Positions 10,210 to 23,751 of a stretch of 64,000 bases of DNA are shown one piece after another; within the stretch, counting starts at the first letter, position 1; every line of letters starts with the position of its first letter. The notes beneath the pieces are model-generated. The model was given only the letters and a program-made list of their open reading frames with translations, searched no databases and was not told the origin of the DNA. Source of the DNA: Sophora flavescens (Eukaryota > Streptophyta > Magnoliopsida > Fabales > Fabaceae); the NCBI GenBank assembly GCA_030762895.1, contig JAUPTC010000128.1:27888-91887 (forward strand), written 5' to 3'. The translations under genes and the position numbers were made by a program.

Positions 10210-11648
10210 TGACCGCGCTGTCGCCACGCGCCAAAAAGAACGAGCGTTTACAAAATAATGCAGATAGGGAGCGACAACTCGGATATCGTCTCTCAAGGAC
10301 TCTTAGGCGTTGTTATTATTAATGTAAAATCAAAAGTTAGTTTTGGGGGGTTTTGGATTGAAATAAAATAAAGAAAACAAAACAATGAAAACAAAGCAGT
10401 TAAAGAGAATAGCAAATAAACTAAAGACGATTAACCTACTGTTCTTGGTTTCCCACTATCATTGGTTCATGTAAATCCAAGCCCTAAGCAGATTCTAATC
10501 CCCTCCCGGTTGTAGCAACAAATAACAAACGAAATTCACTACTACGGATGTATGTTCCTATTCCCGAAATAACAAACGGGGTTAAGCTCTCCTGAACAAA
10601 CGAACATGAATGAACACATGCGAAATAACAAACGCGATTAAGTATAGAAACATAACATCACCGAAATGAATCAATACAACACTATACATTCCTAAAATAA
10701 CAAACAGAAACATATAGCATTGCATTGAAAAGAGAAAAGCAATAAAAACAGGAAATACAGAACCTCAAATGTAAATGGAAACCAATCCCAGTAGATTAAT
10801 CAAGGAGACTAGTTCTCCATTACAGACTTAAACACAAAAGAAAAGAAAGGAAAATAAACTACTACTACTAACTACTATCTATCAAAGACTAGCCAAAACT
10901 GGCTAACTCTGACTTACTATGACTAACTATGACTAACTATGACTAACTATGACTAACTCCTCTCTCAATATCTGAATGCTCCTTTTATTAACTTCAACCT
11001 CTGACTCTTAGCTTTCCAAAGCCACTTAATTTGCTTAATTATGAATTAAGATGAGGGAGTTATGTCCACATTCAACTCATAGGGCAGCTGAAACGCCTCT
11101 GACTTCACATGGATTAAAGCCCTTCAAAACGGCTCTGTTTGGAATAATGGTCTTCATGAGGGTTAAAGCTCTTTGTTTGATCTTTCATTTGCCACCGGTT
11201 TCAGTTCCAACCGACATCTACAGCCCAAGTTATGGCCCAATCTTCATGACCAGTTCAGGTTCCAAGGTGACAGCAATTATATTTCGACTTCCAGACTCGC
11301 TAGGCGAATGGATGCTCGCGAGGCTAACGCTTCAACTTCAAAACTGCCACAGCCGTGATCTTCAACACGGGCAAGCCGTGACCGTCTCTGACTTTTCAGA
11401 GTTACAATACTCGCGGGGCGAGATCTTCTTCGGGCGAACCAGTTTTATTCATTTTTATTACCTGAAAATAAGAAATAACAATAAGTATTTTATTTAACTT
11501 TAAATCAACTAAATTAACCTAAAAACACTTTACAGACTCAAAATCTTACTTAAGGACAATCAAGTCTAATTTGGGTGAAAATGATATAAAATAAGCACAA
11601 AGCCAAGGTCTTGACTAGTTATAAAACCAGTCAAACAGAGGCTCATCA
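10210..11648 (-). repeat. 5' LTR of the retrotransposon (right copy)
   Basis: The 1439-bp LTR is nearly identical to 6023-7452. The length difference of 9 bp is fully explained by visible indels: one extra 10-bp tatgactaac unit (four copies at 10918-10957), a 1-bp gain (caccg), a 2-bp gain (ccaagg), a 3-bp loss near 11430 and one G fewer in a G run near 10350. As the upstream LTR in element sense it should hold the promoter. An AT-rich TTTTATATC lies near 11583-11594 in element sense, but I cannot assign a TATA box with confidence. Confidence 0.95.
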
Positions 11649-11653
11649 AGCCC
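11649..11653. repeat. Target-site duplication, right copy (AGCCC)
   Basis: This matches 6018-6022. The satellite resumes at once with aaatggacttgttagg and cataaagg, which is the expected continuation of the 129-bp unit cut at 6022. Confidence 0.95.
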
Positions 11654-13173
11654 AAATGGACTTGTTAGGTCATAAAGGACCTAACTGTGCCCATTTGTAC
11701 TTCTTTGGTCCTATTGGAGCCCAATTGGACTTGTTTGATCCTAATAGAGCCCAAATGGTCTTTTTAGGTCATATAGGACCTAACTGGGCCAATTTGTACT
11801 TCTTCGGTCCTAATGGAGCCCAAATGGACCTGTTTGGCCCTAATAGATCCCAAATGGACTTGTTTGATCCTAATAGAGCCCAAATGGACTTGTTAGGTCA
11901 TAAAGGACCTAACTGTGCCAATTTGTACTTCTTTGGTCCTATTGGAGCCCAAATGGACTTGTTTGATCCTAATAGATCCCAAATGGACTTGTTTGATCCT
12001 AATAGATCCCGAATGGACTTTTTAGGTCATATAGGACCTAAGTGGGCCAATTTGTACTTCTTTGGTCCTATTGAAGCCCAAATGGACTTGTTTGATCCTA
12101 ATAGAGCCCAAATAGACTTTTTAGGTCATATAGGACCTAACTGGGCCAATTTGTACTTCTTTGGTCCTATTGGAGCCCAAATGGACTTGTTTGATCCTAA
12201 TAGAGCCAAAATGCACTTTTTAGGTCATATAGGACCTAAATGGGCCAATTTGTACTTCTTTTGTCCTATTGGTGCCCAAATGGACTTGTTTGATCCAAAT
12301 AGAGCCCAAATGGAATTTTAAGGTAAAATAGGACCAATCTGGACCAATTTGTACTTCTTCGGTCCTATTGGAGCCCAAATGGAGTTGTTTGATGCTAATA
12401 GAGCCCAAATGCACTTTTTAGGTCATATAGGACCTAACTTGGCCAATTTGTACTTCTTTGGTCCTATTGGAGCCCAAATGGACTTGTTTGATCCTAATAG
12501 AGCCACAATGCACTTTTTAGGTCATATATGACCCTACTGGGTCAATTTGTACTTCTTTGGTCTTATTGGACCCCAAATGGACTTGTTTGATCCTAATAGA
12601 GCCCAAATGGACTTTTTAGGTCATATAGGACCTAACTGGGCCAATTTGTACTTCTTTGGTCCTAATGGAGCCCAAATGGACTTGTTTGACCCTAATAGAG
12701 CCCAATGGGACTTGTTTGATCCTAATATATCCCAAATGGACTTGTTAGGTCATAAAGGACCTAACTGTGCCAATTTGTACTACTTTGGTCCTATTGGAGC
12801 CCAAATGGACTTGTTTGATCCTAATAGAGCCCAAATGCAATTTTTAGGTCATATAGGACCTAACTGGGCAAATTTGTACTTCTTTGGTCCTATTGTAGCC
12901 CAAATGAACTTGTTTGATCCTAATAGAGCCCAAATCGACTTTTTAGGTCATATAGGACCTAACTGGGCCAATTTGTACTTCTTTGGTCATAATGGAGCCC
13001 AAATGGACTTGTTTGACCCTAATAGAGCCCAAATGGACTTGTTTGATCCTAATAGAGCCCAAATGGACTTGTTAGGTCATAAAGGACCTAACTATGCAAT
13101 TTGTACTTCTTTGGTCCTATTGGAGCCCAAATGGATTTGTTTGATCCTAATAGAGCCCAAATGGACATTTTAG
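11654..13173. repeat. Satellite array, segment between retrotransposon and HOR domain
   Basis: This segment holds 99-bp and 129-bp monomers, including two 129-bp-type expansions close together (11830-12010) and a variant block at 12310-12420 (gaattttaaggtaaaatagg; gagttgtttgatgc). That block recurs at 28220-28320 inside HOR copy 6. It ends at a block (gcaatttgtac after ctaacta, then gtcatatatgacc) related to the marker that ends each HOR copy. No gene is seen. Confidence 0.9.
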
Positions 13174-15580
13174 GTCATATATGACCTAACTGGGCCAATT
13201 TGTACATCTTTGGTCCTATTGGAGCCCAAATTGACTTGTTTGATCCTAATAGAGCCCAAATGGACTTTTTAGGTCATATAGGACCTATCTGGGCCAATTT
13301 GTACTTCTTTGGTCCTATTGGAGCCCAAATGGACTTGTTTGATCCTAATAGAGCCCAAATGGACTTTTTAGGTCATATAGGAACTAACTGGGTCAATTTG
13401 TACTTCTTTGGTCCAATTGGAGCCCAAATGGACTTGTTTGATCCTAATAGAGCCAAAATGCACTTTTTAGGACATATAGGACCTAACTGGGCCAATTTGT
13501 ACTTATTTGGTCCTATTGGAGCACAAATTGACTTGTTTGATCCTAATAGAGCCCAACTGGAAATTTTAGGTCATATAGGACCTAAGTGGGCCAATTTGTA
13601 CTTCTTTGGTCCTATTGGATCCCAAATGGACTTGTTTGATCCTAATAGAGCCCAAATGGACTTTTTAGGTCATATAGGACCTAACTGGGCTAATTTGTAC
13701 TTCTTTGGTCCTTTTGGAGCCAAAATGGACTTGTTTGATGCTAATAGAGCCAAAATGCACCTTTTAGGTCATATAGGACCTAACTGGGCCAATTTGTTCT
13801 TCTTTGGTCCTATTGGAGCCCAAATGGACTTGTTTGATCCTAATAGAGTCCAAAAGGACTTTTCAGGTCATATAGGACCTATCTGGGCCAATTTGAACTT
13901 CTTTGCTCCTATTGGAGCCCAAATGGACTAGTTTGATCCTAATAGAGCCCAAATGGACTTTTTAGGTCATATAGGACCAAACTGGGCCAATTTGTACTTC
14001 TTTGGTCCTATTGGAGTACAAATGGACTTGTTTGATCCTAATAGAGCCCAACTGGAAATTTTAGGTCAAATAGGACCTAACTGGGCCAATTTGTACTTCT
14101 TTGGTCCTATTGGAGCCCAAATAGACTTGTTTGAACCTAATAGATCCCAAATGGACTTTTTAGGTCATATAGGACCTAACTGGGCCAATTTGTACTTCTT
14201 TGGTCCTATTGGAGCCCAAATGGACTTGTTTGATCCTAATAGAGGTCAAATGGACTTTTTAGGTCATATAGGACCTAACTGGGCCAATTTGTACATCTTT
14301 GGTCCTAATGGAGCCCAAATTGACTTGTTTGATCCTAATAGAGCCCAAATGGACTTTTTAGGTCATATAGGACTTAACTGGGCCAATTTGTACTTCTTTG
14401 GTCCTATTGGAGCCCAAATGGACTTGTTTGATCCTAATAGAGCCCAAATGGACTTTTTATGTCATATAGGACCTAACAGGGTCAATTTGTACTTCTTTGA
14501 TCCTATTGGAGCCCAAATGGACTTGTTTGATCCTAATAGAGCCCAAATGGACTTTTTGGGTCATATAGGACCCATATAGGACCTATCTGGGCCAATTTGT
14601 AATTCTTTGGTCCTATTGGAGCCCAAATGGACTTGTCTGATCCTAATAGAGCCAAAATACACTTTTTAGGTCATATAGGACCTAACTGGGCCAATTTGTA
14701 CTTCTTTGGTCCTATTGGAGCCCAAATTGACTTGTTTGATCCTAATAGAGCCCAAATGGACATTTTAGGTCATATAGGACCTATCTGGGCCAATTTGTAC
14801 TTCTTTGGTCCTATTGGAGCCCAAATGGACTTGTTTGATCCTATTAGAGCCAAAATGCACTTTTTAGGACATATAGGACCTAACTGGGCCAATTTGTACT
14901 TCTTTGGTCCTATTTGAGCACAAATGGACTTGTTTGATACTAATAGAGCCCAACTGGAAATTTTAGGTCATATAGGACCTAAGTGGGCCAATTTGTCTTT
15001 GGTCATATTGGATCCCAAATGGATTTGTTTGATCCTAATAGAGCCCAAATGGACTTTTAGGTCATATAGGACCTGGGCCAATTTGTACTTCTTTGGTCCT
15101 ATTGGAGCCCAAATAGACTTGTTTAATCCTAATAGAGCCAAAATGCACCTTTTAGGTCATATAGGACCTAACTGTGCCAATTTGTACTACTTTGGTCCTA
15201 TTGGAGCCCAAATGGACTTGTTTGATCCTAATAGAGCCCAAATACATTTTTTAGGTCATATAGGACCTGACTGGGCAAATTTGTACTTCTTTTGTCCTAT
15301 TGTAGCCCAAATGAACTTGTTTGATCCTAATAGAGCCCAAATCGACTTTTTAGGTCATATAGGACCTAACTGGGCCAATTTGTACTTCTTTGGTCCTAAC
15401 GCAGCCCAAATGGACTTGTTTGACCCTAATAGAGCCCAAATGGACTTGTTTGATCCTAATAGAGTCCAAATGGACTTGTTAGGTCTTAAAGGACCTAACT
15501 ATGCAATTTGTACTTCTTTGGTCCTATTGGAGTCCAAATGGACTTGTTTGATCCTAATAGAGCCCAAATGGATATTTTAG
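13174..15580. repeat. HOR copy 1 (2407 bp)
   Basis: Copies are cut at the marker gatattttagttcatatatg, which follows a 129-bp unit with a shared 1-bp loss (ctaactatgcaatttg). The left boundary is a related but not identical marker. Order inside: AKMH, QLEIL with PKW, GSQ, AKMHLL, LFFFGPI, VQ-DFS, then a shared in-frame stop (atggactag), QLEILGQ, EPNRSQ, GQMDF, IFGPNGAQIDL, FLCHIGPNRVN, the catataggacccatatagg duplication, then DTNRAQLEIL and the 129-bp unit. Confidence 0.85.
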
Positions 15581-17700
15581 TTCATATATGACCTAACTGG
15601 GCCAATTTGTACATCTTTGGTCCTAATGGAGCCCAAATTGACTTGTTTGATCCTAATAGAGCCCAAATGGACTTTTTGGGTCATATAGGACCCATATAGG
15701 ACCTATCTGGGCCAATTTGTACTTCTTTGATCCTATTGGAGCCCAAATGGACTTGTTTGATCCTAATAGAGCCAAAATGCACTTTCTAGGTCATATAGGA
15801 CCTAACTGGGCCAATTTGTACTTCTTTGGTCCTATTGGAGCCCAAATTGACTTGTTTGATCCTAATAGAGCCCAAATGGACTTTTTAGGTCATATAGGAC
15901 CTAACTGGGCCAATTTGTACTTCTTTGGTCCTATTGGAGCCCAAATGGACTTGTTTGATCCTAATAGAGCCCAAATGGACTTTTTAGGTCATATAGGACC
16001 AAACTGGGCCAATTTGTACTTCTTTGGTCCTATTGGAGTACAAATGGACTTGTTTGATCCTAATAGAGCCCAACTGGAAATTTTAGGTCAAATAGGACCT
16101 AACTGGGCCAATTTGTACTTCTTTGGTCCTATTGGAGCCCAAATGGACTTGTTTGAACCTAATAGATCCCAAATGGACTTTTTAGGTCATATAGGACCTA
16201 ACTGGGCCAATTTGTACTTCTTTGGTCCTATTGGAGCCCAAATGGACTTGTTTGATCCTAATAGAGGTCAAATGGACTTTTTAGGTCATATAGGACCTAA
16301 CTGGGCCAATTTGTACATCTTTGGTCCTAATGGAGCCCAAATTGACTTGTTTGATCCTAATAGAGCCCAAATGGACTTTTTTAGGTAATATAGGTCATAA
16401 CTTGGCCAATTTGTACTTCTTTGGTCCTATTGGAGCCCAAATGGACTTGTTTGATCCTAATAGAGCCAAAATGCACTTTTTAGGACATATAGGACCTAAC
16501 TGGGCCAATTTGTACTTATTTGGTCCTATTGGAGCACAAATTGACTTGTTTGATCCTAATAGAGCCCAACTGGAAATTTTAGGTCATATAGGACCTAAGT
16601 GGGCCAATTTGTACTTCTTTGGTCCTATTGGATCCCAAATGGACTTGTTTGATCCTAATAGAGCCCAAATGGACTTTTTAGGTCATATAGGACCTAACTG
16701 GGCTAATTTGTACTTCTTTGGTCCTTTTGGAGCCAAAATGGACTTGTTTGATGCTAATAGAGCCAAAATGCACCTTTTAGGTCATATAGGACCTAACTGG
16801 GCCAATTTGTTCTTCTTTGGTCCTATTGGAGCCCAAATGGACTTGTTTGATCCTAATAGAGTCCAAATGGACTTTTCAGGTCATATAGGACCTATCTGGG
16901 CCAATTTGAACTTCTTTGGTCCTATTGGAGCCCAAATGGACTAGTTTGATCCTAATAGAGCCCAAATGGACTTTTTAGGTCATATAGGACCAAACTGGGC
17001 CAATTTGTACTTCTTTGGTCCTATTGGAGTACAAATGGACTTGTTTGATCCTAATAGAGCCCAACTGGAAATTTTAGGTCAAATAGGACCTAACTGGGCC
17101 AATTTGTACTTCTTTGGTCCTATTGGAGCCCAAATGGACTTGTTTGAACCTAATAGATCCCAAATGGACTTTTTAGGTCATATAGGACCTAACTGGGCCA
17201 ATTTGTACTTCTTTGGTCCTATTGGAGCCCAAATGGACTTGTTTGATCCTAATAGAGGTCAAATGGACTTTTTAGGTCATATAGGACCTAACTGGGCCAA
17301 TTTGTACATCTTTGGTCCTAATGGAGCCCAAATTGACTTGTTTGATCCTAATAGAGCCCAAATGGACTTTTTAGGTCATATAGGACGTAACTGGGCCAAT
17401 TTGTACTTCTTTGGTCCTATTGTAGCCCAAATGAACTTGTTTGATCCTAATAGAGCCCAAATCGACTTTTTAGGTCATATAGGACCTAACTGGGCCAATT
17501 TGTACTTCTTTGGTCCTAACCGAGCCCAAATGGACTTGTTTGACCCTAATAGAGCCCAAATGGACTTGTTTGATCCTAATAGAGCCCAAATGGACTTGTT
17601 AGGTCATAAAGTACCTAACTATGCAATTTGTACTTCTTTGGTCCTATTGGAGCCCAAATGGACTTGTTTGATCCTAATAGAGCCCAAATGGATATTTTAG
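15581..17700. repeat. HOR copy 2 (2120 bp)
   Basis: It starts with the IFGPNGAQIDL monomer and the catataggacccatatagg duplication, followed by a monomer with tttgatcctattgg, as in copies 3-6 and 8. The middle (16420-17350) is nearly identical to copies 1 and 5. It ends with the shared 129-bp unit and the marker at 17691-17700. Confidence 0.88.
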
Positions 17701-20700
17701 TTCATATATGACCTAACTGGGCCAATTTGTACATCTTTGGTCCTAATGGAGCCCAAATTGACTTGTTTGATCCTAATAGAGCCCAAATGGACTTTTTGGG
17801 TCATATAGGACCCATATAGGACCTATCTGGGCCAATTTGTACTTCTTTGATCCTATTGGAGCCCAAATGGACTTGTTTGATCCTAATAGAGCCAAAATGC
17901 ACTTTCTAGGTCATATAGGACCAAACTGGGCCAATTTGTACTTCTTTGGTCCTATTGGAGTACAAATGGACTTGTTTGATCCTAATAGAGCCCAAATGGA
18001 CTTGTTAGGTCATAAAGTACCTAAGTGTGCCAATTTGTACTTCTTTGGTCCTATTGGAGCCCAAATGGACTTGTTTGATCCTAATAGAGCCCAAATGGAC
18101 TTTTTAGGTCATATAGGACCAAATTTGTACTTCTTTGGTCCTATTGGAGCCCAAATGGACTTGTTTGATCCTAATAGAGGTCAAATGGACCTTTTAGGTC
18201 ATATAGGACCTATCTAGGCCAATTTGTACATCTTTGGTCCTAATGGAGCCCAAATTGACTTGTTTGATCCTAATAGAGCCCAAATGGACTTTTTAGGTCA
18301 TATAGGACTTAACTGGGCCAATTTGTACTTCTTTGGTCCTATTGGAGCCCAAATGGACTTGTTTGATCCTAATAGAGCCAAATGCACTTTTAGGACATAT
18401 AGGACCTAACTGGGCCAATTTGTACTTCTTTGGTCCTAATGGAGCCCAAATTGACTTGTTTGATCCTAATAGAGCCCAACTGGAATTTTAGGTCATATAG
18501 GACCTAAGTGGGCCAATTTGTACTTCTTTGGTCTATTGGATCCCAAATGGACTTGTTTGATCCTAATAGAGCCCAAATGGACTTTTTAGGTCATATAGGA
18601 CCTAACGGTCAATTTGTACTTCTTTGGTCCTTTGGAGCCAAAATGGACTTGTTTGATGCTAATAGAGCAAAATGCACTTTTAGGTCATATAGGACCTAAC
18701 CAATTTCTTCTGTCCTATACCAAATGGACTGTTTGATCCAATAGACCAAATGACTTTTCAGGTTCCAATTTGAACTCTTTGGTCCTATGGACCCAAATGG
18801 ACTAGTTTGATCCTAATAGACCTAAATGGACTTTTTAGGTCATATAGACCAAGCCAATTTGTACTTCTTGGTCCTATTGGAGCACAAATGGACTTGTTTG
18901 ATCCTAATAGACCCAACTAATTTTAGGTCAAATAGGACCTAACGGGCCAATTTGTACTTCTTTGGTCCTATTGGAGCCCAAATGGACTTGTTTGAACCTA
19001 ATAGATCCCAAATGGACTTTTAGGTCATATAGGACCTAACGGGCCAATTTGTACTTCTTTGGTCCTATTGGAGCCCAAATGGACTTGTTTGATCCTAATA
19101 GAGGCCAAATGGACTTTTAGGTCATATAGGACCTAACCCAATTGTACATCTTTGGTCCTAATGGAGCCCAAATTGACTTGTTTGATCCTAATAGAGGCCA
19201 AATGGACTTTTTAGGTCATATAGACTTAATGGGCCAATTTGTACTTCTTGGTCCTATTGGAGCCCAAATGGACTTGTTTGAACCTAATAGATCCCAGATG
19301 GACTTGTTAGGTCATATAGGACCTAACTGGGCCAATTTGTACTTCTTTGGTCCTATTGGAGCCCAAATGGACATGTTTGATCCTAATAGATCCCAAATGG
19401 ACTTTTTAGGTCATATAGGACCTAACTGGGCCAATTTGTACATCTTTGGTCCTAATGGAGCCCAAATTGACTTGTTTGATCCTAATAGAGCCCAAATGGA
19501 CGTTTTAGGTCATATAGGACCTAACTGGGCCAATTTGTACTTCTTTGGTCCTATTGGAGCCCAAATGGACTTGTTTGATCCTAATAGAGCCCAAATGGAC
19601 TTTTTATGTCATATAGGACATAACATGTCAAGTATGTACTTCTATGGTAATATTGGAACCCGAATGGACTTGTTTGATAGTTATAGAGCCCAAATGGACT
19701 TTTTTGGGTCATATAGGACCCAATAGGACCTATCGGGCCAATTTGTAATTCTTTGGCCCTATTGGAGCCCATATGGACTTGATTGATCCTAATAGAGCCA
19801 AATTGGAGTTTTTAGTTCATATTGGTGCTATATGGTCCAATTTGTACTTCTTTGGTCCTATTGGAGCCCAAATTGACTTGTTTGATCCTAATAGAGCCCA
19901 AATGGACATTTTAGGTCATATAGGACCTATCTGGGCCAATTTGTACTTCTTTGGTCCTATTGGAGCCCAAATGGACTTGTTTGATCCTATTAGAGCCAAA
20001 ATGCACTTTTTAGGACATATAGGACCTAACTGGGCCAATTTGTACTTCTTTGGTCCTATTTGAGCACAAATGGACTTGTTTGATACTAATAGAGCCCAAC
20101 TGGAAATTTTAGGTCATATAGGACCTAAGTGGGCCAATTTGTACTTCTTTGGTCATATTGGATCCCAAATGGACTTGTTTGATCCTAATAGAGCCCAAAT
20201 GGACTTTTTAGGTCATATAGGACCTAACTGGGCCAATTTGTACTTCTTTGGTCCTATTGGAGCCCAAATGGACTTGTTTGATCCTAATAGAGCCAAAATG
20301 CACCTTTTAGGTCATATAGGACCTAACTGTGCCAATTTGTACTACTTTGGTCCTATTGGAGCCCAAATGGACTTGTTTGATCCTAATAGAGCCCAAATAC
20401 ATTTTTTAGGTCATATAGGACCAAACTGGGCCAATTTGTACTTCTTTGGTCCTATTGGAGCACAAATGGACTTGTTTGATCCTAATAGAGCCCAACTGGA
20501 AATTTTAGGTCAAATAGGACCTAACTGGGCCAATTTGTACTTCTTTGGTCCTATTGGAGCCCAAATGGACTTGTTTGAACCTAATAGAGCCCAAATGGAC
20601 TTTTTGATCCTAATAGAGCCCAAATGGACTTGTTAGGTCATAAAGGACCTAACTATGCAATTTGTACTTCTTTGGTCCTATTGGAGCCCAAATGGACTTG

Positions 20701-20734
20701 TTTGATCCTAATAGAGCCCAAATGGATATTTTAG
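17701..20734. repeat. HOR copy 3 (3034 bp, contains a deletion-rich patch)
   Basis: It has the same start and end markers as the other copies. From about 18365 to 19260 it carries many small deletions not seen in other copies, and 19610-19830 is divergent (tgtcaagtatgtacttctatgg). The end, after 19830, matches copies 4 and 5 (DTNRAQLEIL at 20090). The 129-bp unit before the end marker is shortened near 20600. Confidence 0.85.
18365..19260. repeat. Deletion-rich patch in HOR copy 3
   Basis: Compared with the same part of copies 2 and 5, nearly every monomer here lacks single bases or short groups, for example gccaaatgcacttttagg, ggtctattgg, gaccaaatgacttttcagg and ctaacgggcc. Losses dominate over substitutions, unlike the flanking sequence, which is almost identical to other copies. 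Confidence 0.85.
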
Positions 20735-23700
20735 TTCATATATGACCTAACTGGGCCAATTTGTACATCTTTGGTCCTAATGGAGCCCAAATTGACTTGT
20801 TTGATCCTAATAGAGCCCAAATGGACTTTTTGGGTCATATAGGACCCATATAGGACCTATCTGGGCCAATTTGTACTTCTTTGATCCTATTGGAGCCCAA
20901 ATGGACTTGTTTGATCCTAATAGAGCCAAAATGCACTTTCTAGGTCATATAGGACCTAACTGGGCCAATTTGTACTTCTTTGGTCCTATTGGAGCCCAAA
21001 TTGACTTGTTTGATCCTAATAGAGCCCAAATGGACTTTTTAGGTCATATAGGACCTAACTGGGCCAATTTGTACTTCTTTGGTCCTATTGGAGCCCAAAT
21101 GGACTTGTTTGATCCTAATAGAGCCCAAATGGACTTTTTAGGTCATATAGGACCAAACTGGGCCAATTTGTACTTCTTTGGTCCTATTGGAGTACAAATG
21201 GACTTGTTTGATCCTAATAGAGCCCAACTGGAAATTTTAGGTCAAATAGGACCTAACTGGGTCAATTTGTACTTCTTTGGTCCTATTGGAGACCAAATGG
21301 ACTTGTTTGAACCTAATAGATCCCAAATGGACTTTTTGGGTCATATAGGACGTAATCGGCCCATTTGTACTTCTTTGGTCCTATTGGAGCCCAAATGGAC
21401 TTGTTTGATCCTAATAGAGGTCAAATGGACTTTTTAGGTCATATAGGACCTAACTGGGCCAATTTGTACATCTTTGGTCCTAATGGAGCCCAAATTGACT
21501 TGTTTGATCCTAATAGAGCCCAAATGGACTTTTTAGGTCATATAGGACCTAACTGGGCCAATTTGTACTTCTTTGGTCCTATTGGAGCCCAAATGGACTT
21601 GTTTGATCCTAATAGAGCCAAAATGCACTTTTTAGGTCATATAGGACCTAACTGGGCCAATTTGTACTTATTTGGTCCTCGTGGAGCACAGATAGAGTTG
21701 TTTGATTCTAATAGAGCCCCACTGGAAATTTTAGGTCATATAGGACCTAAGTGGGCCAATTTGTACTTCTTTGGTCCTATTGGATCCCAAATGGACTTGT
21801 TTGATCCTAATAGAGCCCAAATGGACTTTTTAGGTCATATAGGACCTAAGCTGGGCTAATTTGTACTTCTTTGGTCCTTTTGGAGAAAAAATGTAATTGT
21901 TTGATACTATTAGATAACAAATGTACTTTTTAGGTCATATAGGACCTATCTGGGCCAATTTGTACTTCTTTGGTCCTATTGGAGCCCAAATGGACTTGTT
22001 TGATCCTAATAGAGTCCAAATGGACTTTTTAGGTCATATAGGACCTATCTGGGCCAATTTGAACTTCTTTGGTCCTATTGGAGCCCAAATGGACTTGTTT
22101 GATCCTAATAATAAATGGACTTTTTAGGTCATATAGGACCAAATGGGCCAATTTGTACTTCTTGGTCCTATTGGAGTACAAATGGACTTGTTTGATCCTA
22201 ATAGAGCCCAATTGGAAATTTTAGGTCAAATAGGACCTAAGCTGGGCCAATTTGTACTTCTTTGGTCCTATTGGAGCCCAAATGGACTTGTTTGAACCTA
22301 ATAGATCCCAAATGGACTTTTTAGGTCATATAGGACCTAACTGGGCCAATTTGTACTTCTTTGGTCCTATTGGAGCCCAAATGGACTTGTTTGATCCTAA
22401 TAGAGGTCAAATGGACTTTTTAGGTCATATAGGACCTAACTGGGCCAATTTGTACATCTTTGGTCCTAATGGAGCCCAAATTGACTTGTTTGATCCTAAT
22501 AGAGCCCAAATGGACTTTTTAGGTCATATAGGACTTAACTGGGCCAATTTGTACTTCTTTGGTCCTATTGGAGCCCAAATGGACTTGTTTGATCCTAATA
22601 GAGCCCAAATGGACTTTTTATGTCATATAGGACCTAACAGGGTCAATTTGTACTTCTTTGATCCTATTGGAGCCCAAATGGACTTGTTTGATCCTAATAG
22701 AGCCCAAATGGACTTTTTGGGTCATATAGGACCCATATAGGACCTATCTGGGCCAATTTGTAATTCTTTGGTCCTATTGGAGCCCAAATGGACTTGTCTG
22801 ATCCTAATAGAGCCAAAATGCACTTTTTAGGTCATATAGGACCTAACTGGGCCAATTTGTACTTCTTTGGTCCTATTGGAGCCCAAATTGACTTGTTTGA
22901 TCCTAATAGAGCCCAAATGGACTTTTTAGGTCATATAGGACCTATCTGGGCCAATTTGTACTTCTTTGGTCCTATTGGAGCACAAATGGACTTGTTTGAT
23001 CCTAATAGGGCCAAAATGCACTTTTTAGGACATATAGGACCTAACTGGGCCAATTTGTACTTCTTTGGTCCTATTGGAGCACAAATGGACTTGTTTGATA
23101 CTAATAGAGCCCAACTGGAAATTTTAGGTCATATAGGACCTAAGTGGGCCAATTTGTACTTCTTTGGTCATATTGGATCCCAAATGGACTTGTTTGATCC
23201 TAATAGAGCCCAAATGGACTTTTTAGGTCATATAGGACCTAATCTGGGCCAATTTGTACTTCTTTGGTCCTATTGGAGCCCAAATAGACTTGTTTGATCC
23301 TAATAGAGCCAAAATGCACCTTTTAGGTCATATAGGACCTAATCTGTGCCAATTTGTACTACTTTGGTCCTATTGGAGCCCAAATGGACTTGTTTGATCC
23401 TAATAGAGCCCAAATACATTTTTTTAGGTCATATAGGACCTGATGGGCAAATTTGTACTTCTTTGGTCCTATTGTAGCCCAAATGAACTTGTTTGATCCT
23501 AATAGAGCCCAAATCGACTTTTTAGGTCATATAGGACCTAATGGGCCAATTTGTACTTCTTTGGTCCTAACGGAGCCCAAATGGACTTGTTTGACCCTAA
23601 TAGAGCCCAAATGGACTTGTTTGATCCTAATAGAGCCCAAATGGACTTGTTAGGTCATAAAGGACCTAACTATGCAATTTGTACTTCTTTGGTCCTATTG

Positions 23701-23751
23701 GAGCCCAAATGGACTTGTTTGATCCTAATAGAGCCCAAATGGATATTTTAG
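20735..23751. repeat. HOR copy 4 (3017 bp)
   Basis: A full-length type of about 3.0 kb. Divergent spots are at 21680-21720 (cgtggagcacagatagag) and 21880-21920 (gagaaaaaatgtaattg). In the last third several monomers differ at the same place, ctaactgggcc becoming ctaatctgggcc or ctaatgggcc (23240-23560), where copies 5-7 keep ctaactgggcc. Confidence 0.88.

Larger units (their letters stand above)
6023..11648 (-). mobile_element. Non-autonomous LTR retrotransposon inserted in the satellite
   Basis: The 5626-bp element is flanked by AGCCC duplications and bounded by long terminal repeats of 1430 and 1439 bp that start with TG and end with CA. Orientation is minus: the primer-binding site lies just inside the right LTR and the purine-rich 3' end just inside the left LTR. 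The 2757-bp interior has one long minus-strand reading frame and no sign of gag zinc knuckle, protease, reverse transcriptase, RNase H or integrase, so movement would need proteins from an autonomous partner. The tRNA-Asp-type PBS and the TTTGGGGTA-type 3' motif point to the Ty3/gypsy Tat/Athila group; that placement is inferred from cis signals only. Visible LTR divergence is about 13 substitutions and 5 indels, so the insertion is young compared with the satellite. Confidence 0.94.
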
